Positions 13,537-26,014 of a DNA stretch of 64,000 nucleotides are shown piece after piece. The stretch's first letter is position 1. Every line of letters starts with the position of its first letter. Position numbers and translations under genes: made by a program. The notes under the pieces were generated by a model. That model was given only the letters and a program-made list of their open reading frames with translations, ran no database searches and had not been told where the DNA came from. The stretch comes from Sycobia sp. Sy_11 (Eukaryota; Arthropoda; Insecta; Hymenoptera; Epichrysomallidae), in the NCBI GenBank assembly GCA_018907035.1, contig JACCIC010000003.1, positions 1,712,001 through 1,776,000 of the forward strand, in the 5' to 3' direction.

Positions 13537-13612
13537 ATAGTCAGGTTGTCCTTTACTAACATAGAATATTGCTTTTATTATTTTTATTTTAATTATTATT
13601 TTCATTTTTATT
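13537..13612. repeat. Dispersed repeat shared with the MITE-like element at 48.85 kb
   Basis: tagtcaggttgtcctttact, then aacatagaatatt and T-rich sequence, match 48,852-48,925 closely. The start resembles the gacagtcagactgtc terminal sequence of the 48.6-kb element, so this is probably one end of a related copy. Confidence 0.7.
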
Positions 13613-15759
13613 TTATTTTGTTACGCGTACGATATTGTCCCAATAGCTTCGTGATAAAATGAAGAGTGAAGCTGCAATTTCATAGTACCAAAAACCAAAA
13701 TTGTGATGCCAAATCATAAACAATTCAAACTCAAATCAAGATTTCTGGCCTCTTATATTGTTAAAATATAGATATGAAGGATGTTTTATAAGTAGATGAA
13801 TATTTAATCAAGGAATTTGTTCATTTTTCGTTGTCGTTAGAAATTTTACGACTGTAATTTTTCCACTGCAGAGAAAAGTATATCAATGTTTGGTTGACTC
13901 AGCTCACATATTTTTTTTGTACATTCGTAAAATTTTAACAATAAACTTTTTATGTCGGTCGCATATTCGACACATGTCCGTCATGTTTCTAGACATATTT
14001 CCAATTCTAAGATGGCTGATTAATTCTGCAACAATAGGTAAAAATGAGTATGGTTAATCGAAAAAATTATAGTATTTCTATCGTAAATGTCAATATCACT
14101 ATATGAAAATAATAAAGTATGTGGAATCTTTTGGTAGAGGCAGCGTTGAATGGAAGCTTAAAATTATCTTTTACTTACAGATAAGTAGATAAATTAATGT
14201 TGGCTCTGATAATTAAGAAGTATCAGGCTGTGTTATTCACAAGAAAATTTTTGGGGAATATCGTTAATAAATAAAATGCACATTGGAAAATATTAGCAAA
14301 CTTTTTTAATTTTGAAGATTTATAGACATTTATAAAGGTTGTGTTTCGACAAATTGGCTACTGACGAAATTTTGAAAATTGAGAAAGCAATGATTTTCAA
14401 TGATTGATGAGGTGAAATATTCTGAAAAATAATTTCATACATATCTTGTAAGTAATAGGTGCGAGTCTCGTTAAATATGCGCTTTTGCCATTTGACTCTC
14501 GCATGATTAACTCATGCCTGTGTCAGTACGCTTAAATCTACCTGTCCGATTCAAATGTCACGCCGAACCAGGGATCGAACTTTATCCCGGGCTGTGGCCG
14601 TATCGAAAACCCTCGCTCGGCTTTAAGGTGTCCGTTTTATTTAAATTTATAAGTGGCCCGAAATATCGGCTCCGTCGCGATAATGAAAATCCTGAATTGT
14701 TAACCGACTAATCTAACCGGTCGTACTCAGGGTCCTCTGGGACACGGGCTTCGGTATACAGAGATCTGCAAGCGTTGGTGCATAATAGCGTTCCATTTGC
14801 GTTCATGCGGACGGGGCTGCAAGTTTTTTAAGTTCGGGAGAACCATAATTGGGTATCGGGAAAATTTAGGGGCATAATTTAGGGAGAATGGTTTTAAAAA
14901 TCTAGGGTTAATAAACAATAATATATTAGAAATTTTCTTGTACTTAAAAAGGTCATTGAATTTTCCTGTGTGACCTATGCTATTCTTCAACGTAACAATT
15001 CAATATTCTGAATTGAAATATTATCTATCTATTGATTTCTGTTTTTCTCTCTTTCTCTGTCTTTCTGTGATATAGTTATATAGTTTTAAATACTGAAACG
15101 AGAAATTCAGTTCTAAACAAAGGTTCTTGAATAAAGTTGACAATATTTGTAAACCGTGCTAAAGAAATGCTAATTCCAATTGACATCGTGTTGATTATAT
15201 AATACATGGATATTTATTTGGTTCATATAAAAATTTTCTACTCCACGACCCGTTGAGTTATAGGCATAAATGTACAGAATCCTTGAATATTAACTGATGC
15301 AATAGTGAAATTTCATCGAACACTCGTGAAAATCTGAATCCACATTTTTGATATCAGGCTGTTAATATTTGCTTGAAATAAATAATTATAGATAATTTTA
15401 AATAAACTTGCTTAGATTTTAAACACTTCATAAATAATATTAAGTGAATATTTTTTAATGTGTAGCTATTGACTTTCAATAAGAAATTGATCTATTCCTT
15501 TTCAGAAAATGATTTACTAATAATAATTAATTTTTTTTTAATTTAAAAACCCATGGTTTGATTCCAAGTAATTATAAAATTAATTCGTTAAGTTAATTGG
15601 TTGAATTATTTAAATCTATATTAATTTACACCTTTCAACTATATAAGTTCGATCGTCAAGTAAATTGATTCAAAGTAAATATATTTGTATTTTTTATTAT
15701 AATATAATTATTGATTTAAATGAACCTGTGTTCATTAGTTCACGGCTTATTTAGACCCC

Positions 15760-16540
15760 ACAATTTTGACGGGACCAATGGACCGCGCCCCAGTTGCCCT
15801 TATCCAAATCCCCGCACTGTATATACATATATACGAGGTATATGAGCTGGTGCCGGGCGTATTATAGTTCGCCAGGAGCTCCGGACGGTGGCGCCAGAAC
15901 CCGTCCGCCCCAGAGCGCTTTAGGTCAAGCCTGATGACGTCACGAAGCCGCCGACTGCGTCACGATACGCGTGTGCGATCGATCGCGCGCGACCTTGCCT
16001 GGCGAAGCTCTCGACGCCAGCCCCCCCCCTCCGGCCCTCCAGATATACACTGGAAATAGAGAGGGAGGGCGCGGGAGGGGTAGCAGGCCAGCAGATCCTG
16101 CTCCGCCGCTCAAAGGGGGCGGTGGCTGCCTCTCCGCAACCTGGCAACCCTGTCTATATTTAGAATGGCTCCGCTAATGTGTGTATGTGACGTTCTTCCG
16201 CGCGAATTCCGTCTCTTTCTCTCCCTCAATCTCTGCCCTCGTCGCACTCTTGCGGCGCGGCCGCTGTATAGGTGCACACGCACGCGTACTGGCGCCACTT
16301 TTGCTCGGCTCTGCGCGACGCAGCGACGCGGGCGCGATGCTCTCTCTTATATACTATATATAGATTTATATATACGCTATATATCTATATATATGTATAC
16401 GGGTTCGCCTCTTCTATTTTTCTGCCTTGCCTCCGCCTCTTTCTCGCCGATCTCTTGTTTCATAATTTATCTGGTTCTCAATGCCACATATACCTACTGG
16501 GCGAGGTTAAACAAGCGTTTTTGAAATTCCGTTTATAGAA
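15760..16540. other. GC-rich island with a cyclic-AMP response element match
   Basis: GC-rich block containing a perfect palindromic TGACGTCA at 15,935-15,942 and a half site (cgtcacg) about 15 bp further. Alternating TATA-like words occur at 15,820-15,840 and 16,355-16,400. Frames of 60-119 codons on both strands are composition artefacts. The island could be a promoter or enhancer; no transcript start is evident. Confidence 0.35.
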
Positions 16541-16889
16541 TATTTTCTTCCCTGAAATTGGTACAGAATGCCCTGATACACAAGACAGAAAACGTATATA
16601 AAGGTAAAGATAACGATGGTGTTGTTGCTTCATAATGGACGAAATGGCAATATTATGTTTATATTATTTTTCACCCGTCCATATCGTCAGATTTATTGTT
16701 GACCTTTCTCGTCCCCCTCTCTCTCCCCCTCTCTTTCTCTACCTCCCTCTATATTCGTCGATATTTGCGATTTATACAGCAGCGAAGAAGAAGAGCGGCT
16801 AATGAGAAGGAAATGTAAAGAGGGAAGGCAGGCACACTTGAAGAACTCATTAACTCGCCAAGTGTTTGCTCGTTCAGATTGATGAAGTT

Positions 16890-16891
<2 letters not shown>

Positions 16892-16947
<56 letters not shown>
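16892..16947. repeat. (AT)n microsatellite
   Basis: About 27 uninterrupted AT units. Confidence 0.95.
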
Positions 16948-16948
<1 letters not shown>

Positions 16949-17169
16949 GTTGCATAGACTCTGCACTCCATCAATATTAATTGCGGAAACCACCGACTTT
17001 TGTTTTTGTTTTCCTTTGAAAGATTAATGGAAAAGCGAGGGGATGGAGGAGGGAGCACTGATTTCATTGGGTTATTTATAAAGATGAGCTCGAAAAACGA
17101 TTAACGCGAGTGTTATGCACAGTGTGTGTATGTGTGTATTTCAGTCGTAATAAAAGTAATCTGAGATAA

Positions 17170-17170
<1 letters not shown>

Positions 17171-17224
<54 letters not shown>
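17171..17224. repeat. (AT)n microsatellite
   Basis: About 26 uninterrupted units, less than 250 bp from the previous tract. Confidence 0.95.
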
Positions 17225-17227
<3 letters not shown>

Positions 17228-18980
17228 TTGCACTAAACTCAGCGTTCCAAAATAACTAAAACAACTAACTCCATCTAAAAAATCGTGTTACGTGAATATA
17301 AATTATTAATTTTTGTCTGAATCGTTGAATCTGGTACAAATTTCATACATTGTTTCAATATCTGTATTTAGATAATTATTTTCATTGATTTTAATTAAGA
17401 ACAAATTTTCTGTTGGCAAATATTGAAGCATATTGAAGTGCAGTATTCAATTTTGCTTTTGAACTTTGAATATTTGTTTATTTCAGTAGGATCAGACAAT
17501 GTAGATTTTGATATTTGCAATTATCGAAACTAACATCTATGAGATATCTGGAACTTATATATTTTTACGTATTTTCCTGCTCTCAAACATCGGGTGTAGC
17601 AAAATCAATTTTCCGCTCTGTTTTTAAGGTATAAATAATAATTTATGATGTTGACGTTAAAAAATTATTCACCTGCTAGGCAATAAAATACTATACACTA
17701 AAGGATTACTGGTGCCTTATTTTAATATTTGAAATAATTATTATTTGGTAGTAATATTATATTTGAAATAATTATTTTGAGTATCCAGTGGAGGTGCAAC
17801 TATTGCGTAATTTTTTGTTGTTGTAAGCCAGAAAAGGTTTCGACGTATAATCGTTTTAATATAATCATAAAAGGTTAAGGAATAACAAACACTCTAATAA
17901 ATATTTCTTAAACAGAATTAGCACCCCCTCCCATTTTTAGTATAAATACTACGTGAATTAAATTACGTAATTTTTCTAACTTCGCTCCAAATCAAATCAT
18001 CGAGGAACATTTTTAGATCAAACCTAAACCAATTTTAATAACTTTTTAAATCTATTAATTTCAATTGATGTTTAAGTACAGAAAAGTGCTTTATTTCAAT
18101 TCTCATTTAAAATAATCTGCTTTCTTTATTTAAATAACTTCATTGTATTTTTGTATGTAATTAAGATAAAAAATAAAGTATTTTGTACATATGAAAATAT
18201 AATTGGGAGTTCTGAGAAATATGACTCATTGAAATTCATACTGACATTTTTTTTTCATTTTCCGCATTAAATTAAAATAAATAATTATGTAAACAGTCTT
18301 AAATAAATATTTGTTCAATTGTCAAGATGCTTTGTTTTATTTCATATTCACAGTAACATTTAATGATATATATTGCGATTGATTTGAATATTAATTATAT
18401 TAATATTTAATCGAGAACCAAGTTTTTAGAATACATTAATAATAAGCCGTACAAGAACATTGTAGTTCAAATTATCAATTCAAATGAACTATTTCATACA
18501 TTTTCGTATTATAAAATTGATAAAAATTTTAATGTTACTAGTTAATATAAATAATACAACGTACATAAATATTTATACATTTATGGATGTGTTTGCGTTT
18601 AGAAATTTTTGCAATTTTCTCTTCTGAAGTTGATAGAAATTCTGCAATTAATTTATCGCAATATCACAATATTGTTAAAAACTATTGTTTTATTGAACAT
18701 CTTATTTAGTTAGAGAAAAATGAATTCGACCGTTTTGCCTCGCAAAAACGAGTTAATATCTTTTATCTTGTTCCATTTCAAGACCGGCAGCTCTTTCCCA
18801 CGGTGTCAACTCGTCCCATAATTAAAAAATTTTAATTTCTCGTTTTCATAGTAATCTCAATATAACATTCAGGTATATTATAATCATATTTGGTAGATTT
18901 ATATCGCGCGAGCTATATAAAAACTTATATATAGCAATAAAATAAATTAAGTAATACAAATGTTGTTTAATTTGGAGTCT
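17225..18980. other. AT-rich spacer
   Basis: Very AT-rich. No feature seen. Confidence 0.5.
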
Positions 18981-19223
18981 GGTGTGCTGCGAGCACGGGA
19001 AAGGGTGAGGAGCGCAGTTCCTAGTTAAAGTACGAAACTAATCTCGTCAATTCACGAAAGGTATAATCGATTGTACAATTTGCGAGTCGGATCTTGAATT
19101 AATGAATGAATGTACGCAAACTTTTACGGCCTGTGCAAGATTCATCGTCGATCAATAACATTGCCATTCGGACACCGCGTCGTTCATCATTCCCCTGCAA
19201 AAATACACGCACGCACGCGCGCG

Positions 19224-19304
<81 letters not shown>

Positions 19305-19770
19305 CTCGTAAAATTTCAGATCCCGACGAGCGAGCACGGATCGTACGTCGCTCTCGCCTTATCTCGAAGGCGACGCGTATATCATTCGCGGAACGCTTCC
19401 GATTTCGACTCGGACGGGGGCCTTCCTATATAGAGCAATTGACCAACCGCGCGCATGGAGGGAGGGTGCAGGGCGGTAGGGTGGGTTGGGTCGAGCGGCG
19501 CGCCTCGTCAATTATTTAGCCGACGGCCAGGCGCGAGAATCGACACGGCGGCGCGTATAGGGGCCTACGGAGGGCAATAAAGGAGAATTACGGGCCGAGC
19601 GACAAAGTAATTAGCTCGCGCGAACTGGCCGGCTTTCGAACTGGCGCGCACATACGGCCGCGGGTAAATTTTTGAAGGGGCGAGAGGCTTGGAATAATGA
19701 GACGAGCGTCGATGATTGAGCGATTAATTGATCTGGCGTCCGAACGAGGTAGAGAATTCGAGATCGCATT
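18980..19770. other. GC-rich island behind a compound microsatellite
   Basis: CpG-rich sequence from 19,310 to 19,760 follows a (GC)/(AC)/(TA) compound repeat at 19,204-19,302. No known protein is encoded. Confidence 0.45.
19204..19302. repeat. Compound (CG)n(CA)n(TA)n microsatellite
   Basis: Three alternating purine-pyrimidine blocks in series, a type of sequence able to adopt left-handed DNA. Confidence 0.95.
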
Positions 19771-21835
19771 GTGCGAGAATACGGGGATGAGACAAAGCGT
19801 TGGGTCGTTAGATCTTTATACTTTTTTTTTTTTAATTTCCCATCACAGCCTTATTTGAGGAAGAAATATTCATTTTTCCAGAATGTTTATCTTCTGGTAA
19901 ATTTTGTTGATCGAGTACTTACTAGGTATATAATTAATTCAATGTGTAATTACATTCTTAAGAAGGGATCCTACTAGTGCCGTGGATGTCGAAGTTTGTG
20001 TCAAATATTGACTCGAATTTATATAAAAAATTAATGCGTTCATGCACTTGAAACTTGAAAAACATTAACTTGGTTTTTGTACGATCAATCAAAAAGCGTA
20101 CATCTAAGCATTCGAATTTCGATTAACCCCACGGTTAACATCTTCTATTGTACTTTCAGGCGTTATAAAAAAAATATTCTTATAAACATTTTATAAGTAA
20201 AATTAATTTTTAGTTATTTGTGTAACAATAAGTGTAATAAATAATTAAAATATTTTAAGTGCGCGTCTTTTTGTTTACCCTATAAAATATATAATTTCCG
20301 TTATCGCTTCCTTCTAAACATCCGTTTTAATAAAAATTTTATTTACTTCAAGCCAAAATCTCCAAAAAAATTTTCCTGGATTTGAGAAAAATCAAAATAG
20401 TGATTCAAACTCAACTCTGTCTTAAGAACCCTTGTATGGGTAATTCATGTATCAAACATTCAAAGTACTTTTTCTCCATATTTCACTTGGATTTGACATC
20501 CACGATCAAAATTTGTAAATTCGACTAATCCTGTCGATTCACCGTTATATTGTCAATTCTTCAAAAAATAGTTGTACGTGCCTCTGGTCAATCAAATGCG
20601 TCGTTAAATCAAATTACTGTTTCAAAAATGGGCGAATCTAAGCTTCACTGGATCCGAGCCAGTGAGCATTCGAATAAATGTCGGTGTGCGTTTAAAAAAT
20701 ATTAGTCTTATCAATTTTTTAAAAATTTAACTGAGCGCAATGTACCGACATCGTCGAATGTAAAAGTGCGAAAGCACGCTTCACGTCAAATATCAATCAA
20801 ACGTATGAAAAATAACTTTTAATTTAAAAAATGAAGATAGGAATGAAAAAAATGCGAATGTCAAAAAATATTGCTTGCGAAAAAAGGGAAGGGATAATTT
20901 ACGAATCTGGTCTTGTAATTGATCAAGTATTAAAATAAACTTGGATTGCTAATTCTACAATTGCTCCATCGCTAAAAGTTAATCTTGAGGCAATTAAAGT
21001 TTGTGATTTCGAAACTACTGACTGTTCATTACAAAATGAGTTTATCTATGTAATTGAACTAATTTTGTAAAATGGTATAATATAGTACATTACAGCTGAG
21101 TTTGACATCTTGATATGCACATCTGGTAAGTATCACAGCTGAGTTTCTAACATCCGATGTCCTAAGAAATAGCTTATAGAGATCTATCCTCAAAGAGGCA
21201 ACGTTATTTTTCGATAGCTTATCTGCAACGTATTCATTTTATTAAGTAACCAACATTGACCTTCGCTGAGTTAAAAATTATATATTATAACAAATATTAT
21301 TTTTCAGCAGTATTAAACTCTCTAAAAAAATAGTACATAAACACTTTTTAATACGTCTACCAGGTTTTACTTACGTTATATTACGTTCAAATTATTTTGA
21401 TTAAATCTAATTTTCTTATGAGGAATTAGGAAATAAGTTAAAGCAATATCGGATTCTAATAGAAATGTTGGAGAAATTTGTTCCAAAATTGATCCAACGC
21501 TTATCGACAATGTGATTTCAAAAGCTCATGCTGAGCAAATCAAGTTTAGGATCCTGTATAAACTTCTGTCCACGCGAGGCTACGTACAGTATGTATGCTT
21601 CAACCCAATCTAGTTCAATTATTTTGCAGTTGTTTTAATATTTTACAAAGCTCCGGTATACAAAGGCGCATTATTCTGCATGTGATATAATTGATAACGG
21701 TGCGCGATTATAGACGGGATTAAATATAAATTGGCATTCGTGCAACCAACAGCGACGTGTTATATATAATGTATATAGATATATAATAGCAAATTGACCT
21801 CAGGCGTAATATATATTTATGAAGGCTTGTCGAGC

Positions 21836-21890
<55 letters not shown>

Positions 21891-23460
21891 GTGTTATAAT
21901 ATCCCGTATAGAGGTAAGAAAGTACGTAAAATTTAAATAACATTTAAGCATGAAATTTCTATAATAGCATTGAATTTTCCTATAAGCTAAAAATATAAAT
22001 TTGATAGTTACTAAAAACTAAACATATTTCATAATTGGCCACTCAACATTATAAAATGAAAAAAATACAATATCTTATTATCATTCGACTTATTCGATTT
22101 ACGAACTTTAAGGATAAAGGATGAACTTTTTTTTTTGTAATATTATGTAGAAAATATAAAGTATTCGGAACCAGTATGTTAAAAAAGCTTAATATTTATA
22201 TACTTTTTGTTAATGAATAATTACTCTTGAACCAAATATTTTTTGCAAAGCATGATGGCTTTTTAATTATTCATTTTCCCTGTAAAATGAATTAGTAACA
22301 TATACGCCGGGAACTGTTGTAATTACCTATTACAAACATTCCCTCGTATACAAAATTAATTTATGGGAAACTCTTTCACTCCATTACTCTTTTCGATTTT
22401 GAGAATTCAATTTCATTCGCTTAGATACATTTATCATTATAAAGCGGAAATGTTGTTCGAATATTTAGGTTGATTAATTTCAATATAACCGATGATATTA
22501 AAAATATCCTAAACATGTTTACTATGTTTATCAAAGTTATCTATGATTGAAAATTTTAATATTAAATTTTATTATTTATTCAAAGTTTTATTAAATTTAC
22601 AAATATAATGTAAAAAAATGTTTTATAATTTATAATTTACGTGTTATAATTTTTACCAAGTTACATAATATCTCTTATTATAGTAGTAATATTGATCTTT
22701 AAAGTTGTTTAAAGACATCGTAATTAATTGAATTTAGAAAAAATATCTTCACATTGCTAGTTTAGAAAATAAACTTTTCTAGTGGAAATATGCTTGGCTT
22801 TTTCCTTTTTTTAAGAACTGCTTTTATCAAAATTATAGTATATACTTAAAATTTTAGTACATTATTTACTCTAAATGTGTCGAAATTTTTATTTTCACGG
22901 TAAAGCCATAAAATTCGTTTTTATGGACTGTTGTACAGTCGTAAAAGTGAATTTCATGGATGCATATACGAAAAATAAACAACGGTAAATTAGCAAAATG
23001 GAAAATCATGTCTTGCGCGAACGTAGCGTTTACAAGGCGACGTACAAGGTCCATCAGAGCAGGTCCGTGAAATTCACTGTTACGCCAAACATAAATATTA
23101 TTTAATTGTGCACAAAAGTAGAAAACTCTATTATTAAATAATTTTGTTGCTGAATCAGTGCTTTGACACTTGTATTTTTATCAAATCTGAATAATGTTCA
23201 ATTTTTTTTTTCTTATGTACAAAATAATGAAGCAAACATGTATAATTCATGGTAGAAAGGAGAGTAAATGAACATATGCAAGTTAAATTTTTATTTTCAT
23301 TTTGCGATTAACATTTTCAAATGAGAGTAACATTATATAAAATTTCCTAATCTTATATTTATCCAATCAATATATAATAATACAATAATACACGTATGAA
23401 ACAGGAATGTACTTGGGTATAAGAAGCGTTTATAAAAGTATGTACGAGTTTTTTTATGTA
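19770..23460. other. AT-rich spacer
   Basis: Contains (TA)n at 21,840-21,887 and two close copies of acagctgagttt (21,093 and 21,136). No gene recognised. Confidence 0.5.
21840..21887. repeat. (TA)n microsatellite
   Basis: About 24 uninterrupted units. Confidence 0.95.
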
Positions 23461-23925
23461 CGATGAAATATCTTCATTTCTTGCCCGCTAGATGTCAACG
23501 CGTACGCGTAGTGTGCCGTACCGTCCACATTGTAATATTCAGCTTTCGAATCTAATGCCGTTGTCCATTAGCCGACTCAATTAATACACGTATAAATGTC
23601 TAATCTGCATACAATTCGATCCGCTATCGGTGAACGATGAAAAATCCAATAGTATATTGATATCCCTCCATCCCGGGGGGGGGGGGGCAACGCAGTGGCC
23701 CACGAGGCTCAACCGACGCGATTCCAGTCGAGTTCGCAAATTTCATTACATTCGAAAAACTGCTGGTAAAGAAATCGAATCAATATTCCGCGGAATGCGA
23801 GCGCTCGCCCCATTCGTGGGTGGTACGCATCAGGAGACGTGTATTAGAGCTGAACGGCTGCAAGTTTAATAATGCCGCGACATCAAAACGCCATCGTTCC
23901 GGTTTGTCTTGCGTCTCCCGTTTCG

Positions 23926-23980
<55 letters not shown>

Positions 23981-25328
23981 TTACATTTCAACAGAACGTG
24001 TTGCTAATTCACCTAACTTTGAAATAATGTTAAAAAGCCTAAAGGCTTGTATATACATAATTATAATTTAGAAATTATATTAATGATTAAAAATAACAAA
24101 ATCATACTTTTATCGATTTTTCATTATTACATGTTTTCAGTTTTAAATTGTATGATTGTAAAAGAAATACCATCTAAAAATTTCTTAGACATCGAAAAAT
24201 ATCTTATACAGATACAATAGTTTGAATGAAAGTATCTTCGGCGAGCTAATTCGTCACTATGTTGTATTCGTGATGAATTACTAAAAAATTAAAGATTTCG
24301 AAAACCAAAGGCAAATTTTTTATGAAAAATTTCAATTAAACATAACTTTATTGGAATACATCATATAGAATGGCAAATCCTTATTATACTTTGTTACTAG
24401 AAACGAAAGATTTCAATGGATATGCTAACGAAAATAAGCACTTACGAAAGATTCTCAAAAATTTCTTTAGAAAAATATTATTTTATCTAATACGAATAAA
24501 ACAACTTTTCTTATCAGCTGCTTTATTGCATTAATGGTATAGATAGATCTTTTTTCTCATCTTTTTTTGAATTATTTTATATATATTTTGCAGATATAAT
24601 TTCGTATGAAACGAAGATTTAACAAAATTCAGGACTAAAATATTTTCTTTTTTAAACTCATTGAAAGTAAATAACAGGAATATTATTATAATAATATTAT
24701 TGGACTTATTGAGAACCTTGTACACGTATGTAATGAAAGCAGTAAATTTAATTAACACTACTATTTTAAACAGATTTTGTTTTTCATGTTGCTCGAAAAT
24801 ACAATCTATGCTACAGAAAATTTAGACATTGTCGTATTAAAAAATTAAAATACATTTAATAATGCATTGATTCTCTATATATAACCTCGACCATGAAAAT
24901 TATGATTGAACTATTGTAAAGTACATACTTTATATCATATGTAGTAAGCACTAGACCATAGAATTTATACAATATGAAATGCATAGTTTCGAAAGTTATT
25001 TTTGAACGAGTTATATGAAAACTTTTAATAGAATGTATGCAAAAATTATAGATTTGTTTGAAATTCTAACATTTTCGTTTAATGCTAAAAAGAAACAAAT
25101 AATTTTTGTATAATAGTTATTTAATCAGAATTGAGAATCTTATCAACGAAAATTAAATTGAGTTATGTATTATAATTTGTTTACTAATTATACATATATT
25201 AGAAATATACATAAATATATTGTAAACATTATAATTATAAACAACCGCATATTTTTTTCCTGAATTATTACATAATTCGTATAAAACTCGTGCAGAACGC
25301 GAATGAAGTTCTAATGATATTGTATAAG
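23460..25328. other. Small GC-richer patch, (TA)n tract, then AT-rich spacer
   Basis: 23,460-23,920 is GC-richer with a G13 run at 23,676; (TA)n lies at 23,926-23,976; the rest is AT-rich with no feature seen. Confidence 0.45.
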
Positions 25329-25371
25329 TTTAGTCCCTGATTAGGAGTCGTAGCGAGCTCGAAACGTTGGA
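25329..25371 (+). ncRNA. Hammerhead-ribozyme-like motif (degenerate)
   Basis: tttagtccctgattaggagt then cgtagcgagctcgaaacgttgga resembles a minimal hammerhead core: CTGATGA (here CTGATTA), a short stem II (gag...ctc), GAAAC and a short stem III (gtt-ggat-aac). The same motif occurs at 48,777. Such minimal hammerheads occur in Penelope-like and related retroelements (family knowledge). The core G-to-T change and an unclear cleavage site mean this copy is probably inactive. Confidence 0.3.
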
Positions 25372-25850
25372 TAACCTCAGTCAATCTTTAATTTCACTAA
25401 TAAAGAATTTTCCCGCACTCGGGGCGCAAAATACGATTTTCTGCAGCTCTCTAGAGGGAGCAAAATACTACTTTGCTCAGATTTAATTTATTTAACTGTA
25501 GGACCGTAAGACCAATAGAAATATTTATTAATTGATCTTGTATAAGTTTCCTTATCCGTCTATAATTTAACGTTCGTAATATGATGTATTTCCTATCATA
25601 TAGGAAATATAATTTTATATACTGAATAATTTTTATTTAGTTATTAGAACGTCTACGTACAATTAATAAGAATTGAGAATCAATAAGATTCATTTTGACC
25701 TATACGGATATTGATTTCGTTGATGAACGAATAAACAAAGAGTAATAAATAAAGTTAAGACATAGTAAGTTGTGTAGGCTTTTGATAACAAATAGCTGAA
25801 CTACTGTGGTACAAATTTAATATGCAATATTTTGCAATTTGTAGTTCTAG

Positions 25851-26014
25851 AGTCATGTCATTCGGGCATATGCCGGTCCTAGAAATAGATGGGAAAAGAA
25901 TCAGCCTGGGGTCATATCGGTCTATCTATCTGCCGTCATTTAGCCCAGCAGAAGAATCTTCCTGGAAAAAGCGACTCAGACGATCTGTATATTGATCCGA
26001 TAGTAGATACTATT
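25851..26014 (+). pseudogene. Sigma-class glutathione S-transferase exon remnant (frameshifted)
   Basis: Sigma-class GSTs, which include haematopoietic prostaglandin D synthase, conjugate glutathione in the cytosol. A conserved N-terminal-domain exon follows a plausible acceptor (gtagttctag). It opens MSFGHMPVLEIDGKRIS, matching the family block M-P-F-G-Q-M-P-V-L-E-V-D-G, whose S-x-x-P-V-L region contacts glutathione. After about 18 residues the match moves to the +1 frame and continues ICRHLAQQKNLPGKSDSDDL and then IDPIVDTI, as in the family helix and linker before the C-terminal domain. Read straight through, the first frame stops after about 46 codons. I found no first exon and no C-terminal exons within several kilobases. 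The frameshift and isolation indicate a dead fragment. A sequence error in a live gene is less likely because the neighbours are missing. Confidence 0.78.

Larger units (their letters stand above)
12459..15760. other. AT-rich spacer with a balanced block at 14.47-14.83 kb
   Basis: Apart from the repeats at 13.4-13.6 kb, the block at 14,470-14,830 stands out by composition and contains tRNA-B-box-like gttcgatcc on the minus strand, but no cloverleaf. No gene recognised. Confidence 0.4.

Noticed and set aside
14540..14610. tRNA-like B box (gttcgatcc) on the minus strand
   Set aside because: No matching A box at the right distance and no acceptor, D or anticodon stems can be drawn. At most a decayed tRNA-derived repeat.
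19106..19519. 137-codon plus-strand frame
   Set aside because: Its centre is the compound microsatellite translated as Arg-Ala, His-Thr and Tyr-Ile repeats.
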